From assembly GCA_009684525.1 (NCBI GenBank), contig WKKR01000002.1, forward strand, positions 992,001 to 1,056,000: a stretch of 64,000 bases of DNA, written 5' to 3'. Within the stretch, counting starts at the first letter, position 1. Every line of letters begins with the position of its first letter. The notes beneath the pieces are model-generated. The model searched no databases. It was not told where the DNA came from and saw only the letters and a program-made list of their open reading frames with translations. Origin of the DNA: Geobacter sp. GTDB taxonomy: Bacteria > Desulfobacterota > Desulfuromonadia > Geobacterales > DSM-12255. Shown in pieces: positions 43,435 to 52,755 of the stretch. The translations under genes and the position numbers were made by a program.

Positions 43435-44058
43435 ATGAACGCTGCCGATCAAAAGTCGCTCGATACCTACAAAACCCTGCAGTTATTGTCCGAAATCGAC
43501 CATGAACGGGAGATCTCCCAGCGGGAGCTGTCCCGGCGCCTGGGGATCGCCCTCGGCCTGGTCAATTCCTACCTGAAGAACCTCGTCTCCAAAGGTTTCA
43601 TCCGGATCAAGAATTTCCCGCGCAACCGCTACGCGTATCTCCTTACGCCGACCGGTGTTGCGGAAAAAAGCCGCCTTGCCTACGAGCATCTGAGCTATTT
43701 CACCAGCCTCTACACCATCGCCCGCCAGGATTATCAGCAGCTGTTCCAGGAGCTGTTCGCTGCAGGGGTAAGAACGGTGGCATTCTGCGGTGTCGACGAG
43801 GTGGCCGAGATCGCCTACCTGTCGATCCAGGGAACCGGTCTGCAGCTCTGCCGGGTCATGGATGACGAGCATGCCGGAGAGACCTTTTTCGGCCTGCCGG
43901 TACTGAGTCTGGCAGATGCCCTGCTCCTGGATGTCGGCTGTATTGTGGTGACGTCACTGAAGCGTGGCGGGGATTTACGCAATGAACTGCTGCACAGGGG
44001 GGTCGACCCGGCATTGCTCCGGGCGCCCGGTGCGGCCCAACAGGAGGTTACACGATGA
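43435..44058 (+). CDS. Winged-helix regulator with C-terminal Rossmann-like domain
   Basis: 207 aa. Residues 10-75 form a MarR-like winged helix: TLQLLSEIDHEREISQRELSRRL, LGLVNSYLKNLVSKGFI and the wing NRYAYLLTPTGV. Residues about 105-200 look like a small Rossmann or PglD-type nucleotide-binding domain (VRTVAFCGVDEVAEIAYLSI, VLSLADALLLDVGCIVVTS). It overlaps rfbF by four bases (ATGA), so it is the first gene of the CDP-sugar operon and probably controls it in response to a nucleotide or nucleotide-sugar. The C-terminal ligand is not known. Confidence 0.75.
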   Translation: MNAADQKSLDTYKTLQLLSEIDHEREISQRELSRRLGIALGLVNSYLKNLVSKGFIRIKNFPRNRYAYLLTPTGVAEKSRLAYEHLSYFTSLYTIARQDYQQLFQELFAAGVRTVAFCGVDEVAEIAYLSIQGTGLQLCRVMDDEHAGETFFGLPVLSLADALLLDVGCIVVTSLKRGGDLRNELLHRGVDPALLRAPGAAQQEVTR

Positions 44059-44828
44059 AAGTGGTCATCCTTGCCGGCGGTTTCGGCACCAGGATCAGCG
44101 AAGAGTCGCACCTGAAGCCGAAGCCGATGATCGAGATCGGCGGCCGGCCGATCCTCTGGCACATCATGAAGATCTACTCCAGCTACGGCTTCAACGACTT
44201 CGTGATCTGCCTGGGCTACAAGGGGTACTGCATCAAGGAATACTTTGCCCACTATTTCCTCCACGAATCGGACGTGACCTTCGATTTCCGCGATGAAAAC
44301 CGGCGCATCGTCCATAGCCACACGGCCGAGCCCTGGCGGGTGACCCTGGTGGATACGGGTCTGGAGACCATGACCGGCGGCCGGGTGAAGCGGGTGGCCC
44401 CCTATCTGGACGGGGAGCCGTTCATGCTTACCTATGGCGACGGGGTCGGTGACGTGAACATCGCCGAACTGGTGGCGTTCCACCGTGCGAACGGACGGCT
44501 TGCCACCGTGACCACCACCCAGCCGAGCGGCAAGTTCGGCGCGCTCAACCTGGGGAACGACGACCGGGTCATGAGTTTCCAGGAAAAGCCCAAGGGGGAC
44601 GGGCACTGGATCAATGCCGGCTTCTTCGTCATGCAGCCAGAGGTGCTCGGTTATCTGGATGGTGATGCCATGGTTCTGGAAAAGGAACCGCTGGAGCGGC
44701 TGGCCGGGGATGGCGAGCTGATGGCCTACAAGCACCACGGCTTCTGGCAGCCGATGGATACCCTACGCGACAAGATGCATCTGGAAGACCTCTGGAAAGA
44801 GGGGGCTGCGCCGTGGAAACTCTGGTGA
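44055..44828 (+). CDS. rfbF: Glucose-1-phosphate cytidylyltransferase
   Basis: 257 aa, full length. Motifs: VVILAGGFGTRISEESHLKPKPMIEIGGRPILWHIM, the nucleotidyltransferase loop, plus TYGDGVGDVN and GFWQPMDTLRDKMHLE. It makes CDP-glucose from CTP and glucose-1-phosphate, the first step of 3,6-dideoxyhexose synthesis. rfbG and rfbH follow in order. Confidence 0.96.
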   Translation: MKVVILAGGFGTRISEESHLKPKPMIEIGGRPILWHIMKIYSSYGFNDFVICLGYKGYCIKEYFAHYFLHESDVTFDFRDENRRIVHSHTAEPWRVTLVDTGLETMTGGRVKRVAPYLDGEPFMLTYGDGVGDVNIAELVAFHRANGRLATVTTTQPSGKFGALNLGNDDRVMSFQEKPKGDGHWINAGFFVMQPEVLGYLDGDAMVLEKEPLERLAGDGELMAYKHHGFWQPMDTLRDKMHLEDLWKEGAAPWKLW

Positions 44829-44854
44829 CGGGAAATGGGCTCGGGGGCGGTACA

Positions 44855-45940
44855 ATGAACGACAACGGCTTCTGGAGAGGCAAAAAAATCTTTCTCACCG
44901 GCCATACCGGCTTCAAGGGGGCGTGGCTTTCCCTCTGGCTCCATAGCCTGGGTGCCGAGGTGACCGGCTACGCCCTGGAGCCCCCCACCGAGCCGAGCCT
45001 GTTCGAGCTGGCGCGCATCGGCGAGCTGGTGACCTCGGTGATCGCCGACGTGCGCGACCCGGAGCGTCTTGCGGTCGAGATGGAGCGGGCAAAGCCGGAG
45101 ATCGTCATTCACATGGCTGCCCAGCCGCTGGTGCGGGATTCCTACAAGATCCCGGTGGAGACCTATGCCATAAACGTCATGGGCACGGTGCATCTGCTGG
45201 AGGCGGTTCGCTCCTGCCCGAGCGTGCGGGCCGTGGTGAACGTCACCACCGACAAGGTCTACGAGAACCGGGAATGGGCGTGGGGCTACCGGGAGAACGA
45301 GCCGTTCGGCGGCTATGACCCCTATTCCAACAGCAAGGGGTGCTCAGAGCTGGTGACCGCCGCCTACCGCTCCTCCTATTTCAATCCGGCCGACTATGAC
45401 CGGCACGGCGTGGCAGTCGCCTCGGCACGGGCCGGTAACGTGATCGGCGGCGGCGACTGGGCCACCGACCGCCTGGTGCCCGATATTGTCCGCGCCATCC
45501 TTGCCGGTGAGCCGGTGCAGATCCGCAATCCCCATGCGATCCGGCCATGGCAGCATGTGCTGGAGCCGCTCTCCGGCTATCTGCTGCTGGCGCAGCGCCT
45601 CTGCGAAGAGGGAATCCGTTTCGCCTCGGGCTGGAATTTCGGTCCGGAAGAGCGGGACGCCCGTCCGGTGGGATGGATCGTCGACCGGCTCTGTCAACGC
45701 TGGGGCGAGGGGGCCTCGTTCCTGATCGACCAGGGGGAGCACCCGCACGAGGCGCATTACTTAAGGCTCGACTGCTCCATGGCTCGCGCAGAACTGGGCT
45801 GGTCGCCCCGCTGGTCGTTGGAATCGGCGCTGGAGAGCATCATTGCCTGGACCAAGACCTACCGGGACGGCGGCGACCTGCGCCAGGCCTGTCTCGCCCA
45901 GATTACTGCCTATGGAGATCCGACATGCATGAGAATGTAA
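44855..45940 (+). CDS. rfbG: CDP-glucose 4,6-dehydratase
   Basis: 361 aa. NAD site [13 protein letters not shown] near the N-terminus, [11 protein letters not shown] at the active site, then Y-x-x-x-K as YSNSK, and [20 protein letters not shown]. It removes water from CDP-glucose to give CDP-4-keto-6-deoxyglucose. ATG 44855 follows GGGGGCGG; the frame is open from GTG 44813. It overlaps rfbH by 16 bases. Confidence 0.95.
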   Translation: MNDNGFWRGKKIFLTGHTGFKGAWLSLWLHSLGAEVTGYALEPPTEPSLFELARIGELVTSVIADVRDPERLAVEMERAKPEIVIHMAAQPLVRDSYKIPVETYAINVMGTVHLLEAVRSCPSVRAVVNVTTDKVYENREWAWGYRENEPFGGYDPYSNSKGCSELVTAAYRSSYFNPADYDRHGVAVASARAGNVIGGGDWATDRLVPDIVRAILAGEPVQIRNPHAIRPWQHVLEPLSGYLLLAQRLCEEGIRFASGWNFGPEERDARPVGWIVDRLCQRWGEGASFLIDQGEHPHEAHYLRLDCSMARAELGWSPRWSLESALESIIAWTKTYRDGGDLRQACLAQITAYGDPTCMRM

Positions 45941-47313
45941 AACAGGAGGCCGAACTGCGCGAACAGGCGATAGCCGCGGCCATTGCCTACTACCGGTTTC
46001 GCCACGCCCCGCAGAAATCATTCCAGCCGGGTGACCGCATTGCCTATGGCGGCCGCGTTTTCGACGAGCGGGAGGTTGCCGCGCTGGTCGATTCGTCGCT
46101 CGATTTCTGGCTCACCACCGGCCGCTATGCCGAGCGGTTCGAGCGGGAGTTTGCCGCTTTCATCGGCGTAGCGCACTGTTCCCTGACCAATTCCGGCTCC
46201 TCGGCCAACCTGCTCGCCTTCATGGCCCTCACCTCCCCCAAGCTGAAGGAGCGGCGGATCATGCCGGGAGACGAGGTGATCACCGTGGCTGCCGGGTTCC
46301 CCACCACCGTTGCCCCGATCATCCAGTACGGGGCCGTGCCGGTCTTCGTCGATGTGGCGCTCCCCACCTACAACATCGACACGACGCAGCTGGAGGCGGC
46401 GGTGTCGCCGCGGACCAGGGCGGTGATGGTGGCCCATACCCTGGGCAACCCCTTTGACCTGGCAACGGTCAAGGCGTTCTGCGACCGTCACGACCTCTGG
46501 CTGATCGAGGACAACTGCGACGCCCTCGGCTCACGCTACTGCCTGAACGGCACCTGGCGCCTCACCGGCAGTATCGGCCACCTGGGGACCTCCAGTTTCT
46601 ACCCTCCGCACCACATGACCATGGGGGAGGGGGGGGCGGTCTACTCCGACGACACCACCCTGAAGCGACTGGTGGAGTCCTTTCGTGACTGGGGCCGCGA
46701 CTGCTGGTGTCCGTCCGGCCGCGACAATACCTGCGGCAACCGCTTCGGCCAGCAGTTCGGCGAGCTGCCGGCCGGCTACGACCACAAGTACGTCTACTCC
46801 CATTTCGGCTACAACCTGAAGGTGACCGACATGCAGGCGGCCGTGGGATGCGCCCAGCTGGAAAAGCTCCCCGGCTTTGTCGAGGCGCGCAGACGGAACT
46901 GGCGAACGCTGCGCAACGGGCTGGCTGGTCTCGAAGAGCGCTTCGTCCTCCCCGAGCCAACAGCGGACAGCGACCCCTCCTGGTTCGGATTCCTGCTCAC
47001 GGTGCGCGAGGAAGCGGGATTTTCCCGCGACCAGATCGTCGCCCACCTGGAGCGCAAGGGTATCCAGACACGGATGCTCTTTGCCGGCAACCTGATCAAG
47101 CACCCCTGCTTTGACGAGATGCGGCAGAGCGGCAAAGGCTACCGGGTCGTCCCGAACACGCCTGCCGCCGATCTTCCGACCCTCCGGTCTTCCGGTCTTC
47201 CGGTTACCGACCGGATCATGCGCGATACCTTCTGGATCGGGGTCTATCCGGGGATGAGCGAGGAGATGCTGGAGTTCATGGTACAGCAGATCCGCGAGTT
47301 CTGCGCTCGATGA
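45925..47313 (+). CDS. rfbH: CDP-4-keto-6-deoxyglucose 3-dehydrase (E1)
   Basis: 462 aa. An aminotransferase-fold enzyme in which the usual PLP lysine is histidine: [11 protein letters not shown], His at residues 229/230. The CxC...C set in [13 protein letters not shown] supplies [2Fe-2S] ligands. With a reductase partner (E3) it removes the C3 hydroxyl. Its presence commits the pathway to 3,6-dideoxyhexoses. No E3 gene is visible in this window. Confidence 0.95.
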   Translation: MHENVKQEAELREQAIAAAIAYYRFRHAPQKSFQPGDRIAYGGRVFDEREVAALVDSSLDFWLTTGRYAERFEREFAAFIGVAHCSLTNSGSSANLLAFMALTSPKLKERRIMPGDEVITVAAGFPTTVAPIIQYGAVPVFVDVALPTYNIDTTQLEAAVSPRTRAVMVAHTLGNPFDLATVKAFCDRHDLWLIEDNCDALGSRYCLNGTWRLTGSIGHLGTSSFYPPHHMTMGEGGAVYSDDTTLKRLVESFRDWGRDCWCPSGRDNTCGNRFGQQFGELPAGYDHKYVYSHFGYNLKVTDMQAAVGCAQLEKLPGFVEARRRNWRTLRNGLAGLEERFVLPEPTADSDPSWFGFLLTVREEAGFSRDQIVAHLERKGIQTRMLFAGNLIKHPCFDEMRQSGKGYRVVPNTPAADLPTLRSSGLPVTDRIMRDTFWIGVYPGMSEEMLEFMVQQIREFCAR

Positions 47314-48251
47314 GGGTGCTGATAACCGGAGCTACCGGTTTTGTCGGGGCCTGCCTGACGCGCCGTCTGGTGGAGACGGGGTATGATCTCCACATCATGA
47401 CCCGTCACGACTCCAACCGCTGGCGGATAGCCGACCTTGCCGGACGCCTGACCGAGCATGGCTGCGACCTTCGGGACGCTGCCATGGTGGCATCGTGCGT
47501 TGCGGCCATCGAACCCGAAGTAGTATGCCATCTGGCCACCTATGGAGGGTTCGCCACCCAGCAGGAAAGCCGGGATATCGTCGAGGCAAACCTGCTGGGT
47601 ACCATGAACCTGGTGCGAAGCTGTGAAAAGAGTGGCGTCAGGCTGATTATCAACACCGGCAGCTCTTCCGAATACGGGCCGAAGAATCACCCCCTGCGGG
47701 AGGACACCCTGCCCGAACCGGTGGGGGACTACGGCGTGACCAAGCTTGCAGCCACGCTCTTCTGCCAGTCGGAGGCCGCAACGAGAGGCGTGCCGGTGGT
47801 TACGCTCCGTCTGTTTTCTCCCTATGGGCCCTGGGACGATCCCCGACGGCTGATTCCCTATGCCGCGGCTGCCCTGCTGACCGGTGAACCGCCACACCTT
47901 GCCTCTCCCGATTCGGTTCGCGACTATGTCTATATCGACGATGTGCTCGACTGCTACATGATGCTTGTCGAGGGGAGAGCCCAACCGGCTGCCGGTATCT
48001 ACAACGTGGGGAGCGGCCGTCAGAGCTCCATCGGCGAGGTGGTTGCAGAGCTGGAACAACTTGCCGGCACCGGAATCAGATCGCTCTGGGGCGAGCGTGC
48101 AGCAGCACGGCCGGAGCCGACCCACTGGGTTGCCGATATTGCCAGGGCTCGTGACCAGCTCGGTTGGGAACCGCAGGTACCCCTGCACGAAGGGCTTGCC
48201 AGGACTGTGGCGTGGCTGAGCCAGCATCTGCATCTCTACCGGAGGAAATAA
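47310..48251 (+). CDS. CDP-sugar short-chain reductase/epimerase, 3,6-dideoxyhexose type
   Basis: 313 aa extended SDR. NAD site [14 protein letters not shown], active-site GSSSEYG, Y-x-x-x-K as YGVTK, and [18 protein letters not shown]. It overlaps rfbH by four bases. Candidates are CDP-paratose or abequose synthase (RfbS/RfbJ), or the YerF-like reductase that completes CDP-yersiniose. The YerE-like gene directly after it favours the last, but sequence alone does not settle it. Confidence 0.8.
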   Translation: MRVLITGATGFVGACLTRRLVETGYDLHIMTRHDSNRWRIADLAGRLTEHGCDLRDAAMVASCVAAIEPEVVCHLATYGGFATQQESRDIVEANLLGTMNLVRSCEKSGVRLIINTGSSSEYGPKNHPLREDTLPEPVGDYGVTKLAATLFCQSEAATRGVPVVTLRLFSPYGPWDDPRRLIPYAAAALLTGEPPHLASPDSVRDYVYIDDVLDCYMMLVEGRAQPAAGIYNVGSGRQSSIGEVVAELEQLAGTGIRSLWGERAAARPEPTHWVADIARARDQLGWEPQVPLHEGLARTVAWLSQHLHLYRRK

Positions 48252-50026
48252 TGAAACTATCCGATTACGTCATCGAATGCATCGCCAAAGAGGGTGTGGC
48301 CCATGTCTTCGAATTCATCGGCGGTGCCATCACGCACCTGATCGATTCCATCTATCATCGCTCCGACATGGCGTGCGTTTCGGTGCACCACGAACAGACC
48401 GGCGCCTTTGCCGCCGAGGCCTATGCCCGCATCAACGGCCGGCTCGGGGTGGCCATGGCCACCAGCGGCCCCGGCGCACTGAACATGGTCACCGGCATCG
48501 GCAGCTGCTGGTTCGATTCGGTCCCCTGTCTCTTCATCACCGGCCAGGTCAATACCTACGAGTACAAGTTCGACCGCCCGGTCCGGCAGATCGGTTTCCA
48601 GGAGACCGATATTGTCAGTGTCGTTACGCCGCTCACCAAGTATGCGGTGCTGGTGACCGAGCCGGAGTCGATCCGCTACCACCTGGAAAAGGCGATCTGG
48701 CTTGCCCGAAGCGGCCGGCCCGGCCCGGTGCTGCTCGACATCCCGATGAACATCCAGCGGGCCCAGATCGATCCCGCTGACCTGCCCGGTTTCCTGGGCA
48801 GCGAAGAACATGCGGCGCTCGCGACCGTTCCTGCCGTCGATCCTGTCCAGGTGCGGCAGGTAGCCGGGCTGATCGGCCAGGCGAAGCGGCCGGTGATCCT
48901 TGCCGGCGGCGGTGTGAGGACCGCCGGGGGAGCAGAGGCGCTGCAGGCGCTGGTGGAGCGTACCGGCATCCCGGTGGTCAGCACCCTGCTCGGCCTGGAC
49001 GTCATACCCCATGACAGCCCCGCCTTTTTCGGCATGATCGGCGCCTACGGCAACCGCTACAGCAACATGACCCTGGCCAACAGCGACCTGCTGCTGATCC
49101 TGGGGGCGCGGCTGGACAGCCGCCAGACCGGCACCCGTCCGGATACCTTTGCCCGTGCCGCCACCAGGGTCCACGTGGACATCGACCCCCACGAGCTGAA
49201 TGCCAAGGTGCGGGTCGACCTGGCCATCCGCGCCGATGTCCGCGCGTTTCTCGATGCGCTCAACCGGGAAACGGCTGCAGCTGCCCGGACCGACCTGACG
49301 GCGTGGTACGGGGTCATCAACCGCTACCGCGAACAGTACCCAACCCTTGCCGACCCGGCGGAGTTCCCCGGCATCGACCCGAACCGTTTCATGGAAATCC
49401 TTGCCGACCGCTCGGGCGAAGGGGATGCGATCTGCCTCGACGTCGGCCAGAACCAGATGTGGGCTGGCCAGTCGTTCCGGCTCAAGAAAGGGCAGCGGAT
49501 GCTCATCTCCGGGGGGATGGGGGCCATGGGCTTTGCCCTGCCCGCCGCACTCGGCGCGGCCAAGGCCACAGGCGGCCGCGCCATCGCCATTGCCGGCGAC
49601 GGCGGTATCCAGGTCAACATCCAGGACCTGGAGGTGATCGTTTCGCACCGTCTGCCGGTGAAGGTGATCGTCCTCAACAACAACTGTCTCGGCATGGTCC
49701 GTCAGTTCCAGGACATGTACTTCGGCGGACGGCGCCAGTCCACGGTGATCGGCTACGGTTGTCCCGACCTGGTGAAGGTGGCCGGGGCCTACGGCCTGCC
49801 CGCCTTTTCCATCGACTCCCTGGAGGGGGCTGCCGCGGTGCTCGACGAGGCCCTGGCCCTGGACGGCCCCGCCTTTGTTGAGGTGAAGCTGGAGCAGAAC
49901 TCCTGCGTCAATCCGAAACTGGTGGTGAACCGCCCCATCGAGGACATGTCGCCTCACCTCGACCGCAAGGAACTGGCCGAAGCCATGCTGATCGACCTGG
50001 TGGACGAGGGAGAGGTGCCTGAATGA
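48251..50026 (+). CDS. yerE: Thiamine-diphosphate enzyme, acetolactate-synthase-like, probable YerE-type C2 transferase
   Basis: 591 aa with the three-domain acetolactate synthase build. Catalytic Glu48 lies in HHEQTGAFAAEAYAR; the ThDP/Mg motif is GDGGIQVN...NNN near residues 455-480; FAD-domain region in the centre. It lies inside the CDP-dideoxyhexose operon, start codon one base from the previous stop and preceded by GGAGGAAATA. In Yersinia pseudotuberculosis, YerE of this family attaches an acetyl C2 unit from pyruvate to C4 of CDP-4-keto-3,6-dideoxyglucose on the way to yersiniose. The context strongly suggests the same here rather than valine synthesis. Confidence 0.78.
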   Translation: MKLSDYVIECIAKEGVAHVFEFIGGAITHLIDSIYHRSDMACVSVHHEQTGAFAAEAYARINGRLGVAMATSGPGALNMVTGIGSCWFDSVPCLFITGQVNTYEYKFDRPVRQIGFQETDIVSVVTPLTKYAVLVTEPESIRYHLEKAIWLARSGRPGPVLLDIPMNIQRAQIDPADLPGFLGSEEHAALATVPAVDPVQVRQVAGLIGQAKRPVILAGGGVRTAGGAEALQALVERTGIPVVSTLLGLDVIPHDSPAFFGMIGAYGNRYSNMTLANSDLLLILGARLDSRQTGTRPDTFARAATRVHVDIDPHELNAKVRVDLAIRADVRAFLDALNRETAAAARTDLTAWYGVINRYREQYPTLADPAEFPGIDPNRFMEILADRSGEGDAICLDVGQNQMWAGQSFRLKKGQRMLISGGMGAMGFALPAALGAAKATGGRAIAIAGDGGIQVNIQDLEVIVSHRLPVKVIVLNNNCLGMVRQFQDMYFGGRRQSTVIGYGCPDLVKVAGAYGLPAFSIDSLEGAAAVLDEALALDGPAFVEVKLEQNSCVNPKLVVNRPIEDMSPHLDRKELAEAMLIDLVDEGEVPE

Positions 50027-50760
50027 GTGTAAGTGCCGCCGCACTCAAAGGGCTGATCCCCTACGGGTGGCGCAAGACTCTCCTTGATCTGCTGCAGCCC
50101 GGCCGCCCCGGTATTGGCCCGATATTGGCCCGCATGGAACGTAACCTCAAGATGGTCTTTGACATCGGTGCAAATGTGGGAGATGTCAGCTGCTATATGT
50201 TGCATTACTTTCCCCAGGCCACTGTTCATGCGTTTGAACCGTGCAGCGAGACCTATGAGAGGCTGGTGGCGAATGTTGCCCGGGCTGGCCTGAGTGATCG
50301 CTTTCGCCCCCACCGGCTCGGTTTTTTCGATGAGGAAACCGTGGGGACGCTTCACGTTGCCACTTCGCATGGAGCCAATTCGATGGTACCGCCCGGTGAG
50401 GAGTATCTGCGTTTGAACCCACACATTGCAACGGTTGGCTCAGAGCAGATCCCTTTGATGCGTCTGGACGATTTTATGGCTCGAGAACGGATCGAACATA
50501 TCGACCTCGTCAAGATCGATGTGGAAGGGGTGGAACTGCAGGTCCTGCGGGGGGGGAGAGATACCTTCTCGAATTTGGTCGATGCGGTGATTATGGAGAT
50601 ATCCTTTGTCCGTCAACGTCGTGAAGATGCCGAGTATCTCAGGCTCTTTCAACTCCTTCACGAGTATGGATTCGCTCCTGCCGAGATTTACGACGTCGCC
50701 CATGCCGGACGTGGTCCCTGGAAGCTCGCCCAGTTCGACTGCGTATTCCGCAGATTCTGA
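50023..50760 (+). CDS. FkbM-family methyltransferase
   Basis: 245 aa. SAM motif MVFDIGANVGDVSCYML, VHAFEPCSETYERL, and LVKIDVEGVELQVLRGG, all typical of the FkbM group of O-methyltransferases common in surface-glycan loci. It overlaps the YerE-like gene by four bases, so it may methylate the same branched sugar. Substrate unknown. Confidence 0.85.
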   Translation: MSVSAAALKGLIPYGWRKTLLDLLQPGRPGIGPILARMERNLKMVFDIGANVGDVSCYMLHYFPQATVHAFEPCSETYERLVANVARAGLSDRFRPHRLGFFDEETVGTLHVATSHGANSMVPPGEEYLRLNPHIATVGSEQIPLMRLDDFMARERIEHIDLVKIDVEGVELQVLRGGRDTFSNLVDAVIMEISFVRQRREDAEYLRLFQLLHEYGFAPAEIYDVAHAGRGPWKLAQFDCVFRRF

Positions 50761-50762
50761 CC

Positions 50763-51794
50763 ATGGCCGTTTCCACCATCGCCTTCCATAATCTCTATGA
50801 AGAGCTCAACCGGGACAACCGATTGTTCGAGGCCCGTCAGGCGCCCATCGGCGACGACCTGCTGGTGCCGTTCGGCGTATTGAGGGAGAAGGCCGCGCAG
50901 CAGGGGATCACCGTTGCCACAACGGCAGTACTGGAGCCCGGTCAGATAGACGCCTACGTATTCATCGACATGCCTGCCCGGAATGACAAAGCATTTCGGC
51001 ATGCCATCGAGAGTGGCAGGCCGCTCTATCTCCTGGTGCTCGAAAGCCCGTTGGCGTCTCCCCACAGTCGCCACGTTGCCTGCCATGAACGGTTCAGATC
51101 TATCTTTACCTATGATGATTCCCTGGTGGACGGCAGCCGCTATCTCAAGATCAACTACGCCTTCGATCTCCCCGACAGGGTGCCGCACGACCTCGCTTGT
51201 AAGAAGAGGCTCTGTCTGACCATAGCGGGTAACAAGCGATCGTCGCATCCACAGGAACTCTACACCGAGCGCCTGACCGCCATCCACTGGTTTGAGCGGA
51301 ACCATCCGACCGATTTCGACCTTTACGGGATCGGCTGGGATATCGGCACAATCGGGGCAGGGTTCCCCCGCGCCCTCGCCAGTCGCTGCAGCCGGCTCAG
51401 GAGACTGGGGAAGCCGCTGTTCCCGTCGTGGCAGGGGGTAGTTGAACGCAAGCGGGATGTCATGGGGTTGTACCGCTTTGCACTCTGTTATGAAAACATC
51501 AGCGATGTGCCGGGTTATATAACCGAGAAGCTGTTCGATGCCTTCTTTGCCGGCACCGTTCCGGTTTACCGGGGAGCGGACAACGTGGCGGCGCACATTC
51601 CGACGGAATGTTTCATCGACCTGCGCCGGTTTGACGATTATCCTTCCCTTTATGCCTATTTGACGGAGATGACGGACGAACGGTATCTCGGCTATCTCGA
51701 TGCCATTGAGGATTTTCTGACCAGCAGGCGCGCATGGCCGTTTTCATGTGACTGCTTTGCCGAGACGCTACTTACGGGGATTGTGCATGGGTGA
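50763..51794 (+). CDS. GT10-like (alpha-1,3-fucosyltransferase family) glycosyltransferase
   Basis: 343 aa. The GT10 donor signature is clear in YENISDVPGYITEKLFDAFFAGTVPVYRGADNV (split here as YENISDVPGYITEK and LFDAFFAGTVPVYRGADNV, about residues 241-274). GT10 enzymes usually move fucose from GDP-fucose to a glycan. No GDP-fucose genes are in the window, and the donor might be another sugar. Its last bases overlap the next gene. Confidence 0.8.
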   Translation: MAVSTIAFHNLYEELNRDNRLFEARQAPIGDDLLVPFGVLREKAAQQGITVATTAVLEPGQIDAYVFIDMPARNDKAFRHAIESGRPLYLLVLESPLASPHSRHVACHERFRSIFTYDDSLVDGSRYLKINYAFDLPDRVPHDLACKKRLCLTIAGNKRSSHPQELYTERLTAIHWFERNHPTDFDLYGIGWDIGTIGAGFPRALASRCSRLRRLGKPLFPSWQGVVERKRDVMGLYRFALCYENISDVPGYITEKLFDAFFAGTVPVYRGADNVAAHIPTECFIDLRRFDDYPSLYAYLTEMTDERYLGYLDAIEDFLTSRRAWPFSCDCFAETLLTGIVHG

Positions 51795-52755
51795 CGATTT
51801 GCTCCTGACCATTGCCATCCCGACCTACAACGGGGGGCGGACCATCTCCCGCTGCATTGCCAGCATAGTGCCGGAACTGCAGGCCGAGGTCGAACTGCTG
51901 GTCTGCGACAACGCATCGACCGACGGGACTGCAGAGATCGTCAGGAAGATCGCCGGCAGTCACCCGCAGATCCGTTTGATCAGCAATGAGACCAATGTTG
52001 GGTTCGATCGTAACGTCGAGCTGTGCCTGCAGCGGGCTCGGGGCGATTTCGTCTGGCTGATCGGCGACGATGACCTCATCTGTCGAACTGGGGCAGTGGA
52101 GAAGGTCCTGCAGGTGATCCGGGCTCATCCTGCAGTGGCTGCCATTTTTGCCGATTCCCGGCACCCGATCCGTCTCAACACCACGGATTCGGGCCTGTGC
52201 CTCGACGGATCGGATTTCTTCAGGAAGAGCCGTTTCAAGAGCGGACTGGTCTCCTCGAACATCTTTCGCAGAAGCGCGTGGCAGGAGGTTGATCTCCGGC
52301 AGTACATTGGCAGCGGCTGGCTGCATATCGGATTTCTGGTGCAGGCGCTTGCCCGCTTTCCGTCCTATGTCATCTGCGAGGAGATGGTCGCCCAACTGGT
52401 GCTTGAGGAGGGGTTCGGAATCGGCCGTTGGGGAGGGACCGGCAGTTTCCTCAGGACCGGTCTCAACCTGGTGCGGATCTACCGGGAGATGCCGTCCCTC
52501 GGCTATGACCCGGCCATTGTCCGGGCAGCCTACCTGACCATCAAGGGAGGGTATCTGAAAAACATTCCGCTGGCCAAGGCCAAGGGGCTGCGGGTGGATG
52601 CTTCCCTGGTGCGGGAATTCGTGGAACTCTACCGCGCCTTTCCCTCCTTCTGGCTGATCGATCTTCCGTTGCTGCTCCTGCCGGGATGGCTGTTCAGGGG
52701 GGCACGGGCCTGCAGCAGGGCACTGCAGGGAGCGAGGGGTGCCCATGGGGAGTGA
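51787..52755 (+). CDS. Family 2 glycosyltransferase (abequosyltransferase-like)
   Basis: 322 aa from ATG 51787 (GGGGA nine bases upstream; overlaps the previous stop). Motifs: LLTIAIPTYNGGRTISRCIASI, VCDNASTDGTAEIV, NVGFDRNVELCLQRARGDFV, LIGDDDLI. This subtype resembles enzymes that add 3,6-dideoxyhexoses, which would fit the CDP-sugar operon just before. The C-terminal hydrophobic part suggests membrane contact. Confidence 0.78.
   Translation: MGDDLLLTIAIPTYNGGRTISRCIASIVPELQAEVELLVCDNASTDGTAEIVRKIAGSHPQIRLISNETNVGFDRNVELCLQRARGDFVWLIGDDDLICRTGAVEKVLQVIRAHPAVAAIFADSRHPIRLNTTDSGLCLDGSDFFRKSRFKSGLVSSNIFRRSAWQEVDLRQYIGSGWLHIGFLVQALARFPSYVICEEMVAQLVLEEGFGIGRWGGTGSFLRTGLNLVRIYREMPSLGYDPAIVRAAYLTIKGGYLKNIPLAKAKGLRVDASLVREFVELYRAFPSFWLIDLPLLLLPGWLFRGARACSRALQGARGAHGE

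Noticed and set aside
48251-50026. Biosynthetic acetolactate synthase (IlvB)
   Set aside because: No IlvN or ilvC neighbour; the gene is embedded in a CDP-dideoxyhexose operon, which favours a YerE-type role. Still to be tested by phylogeny.
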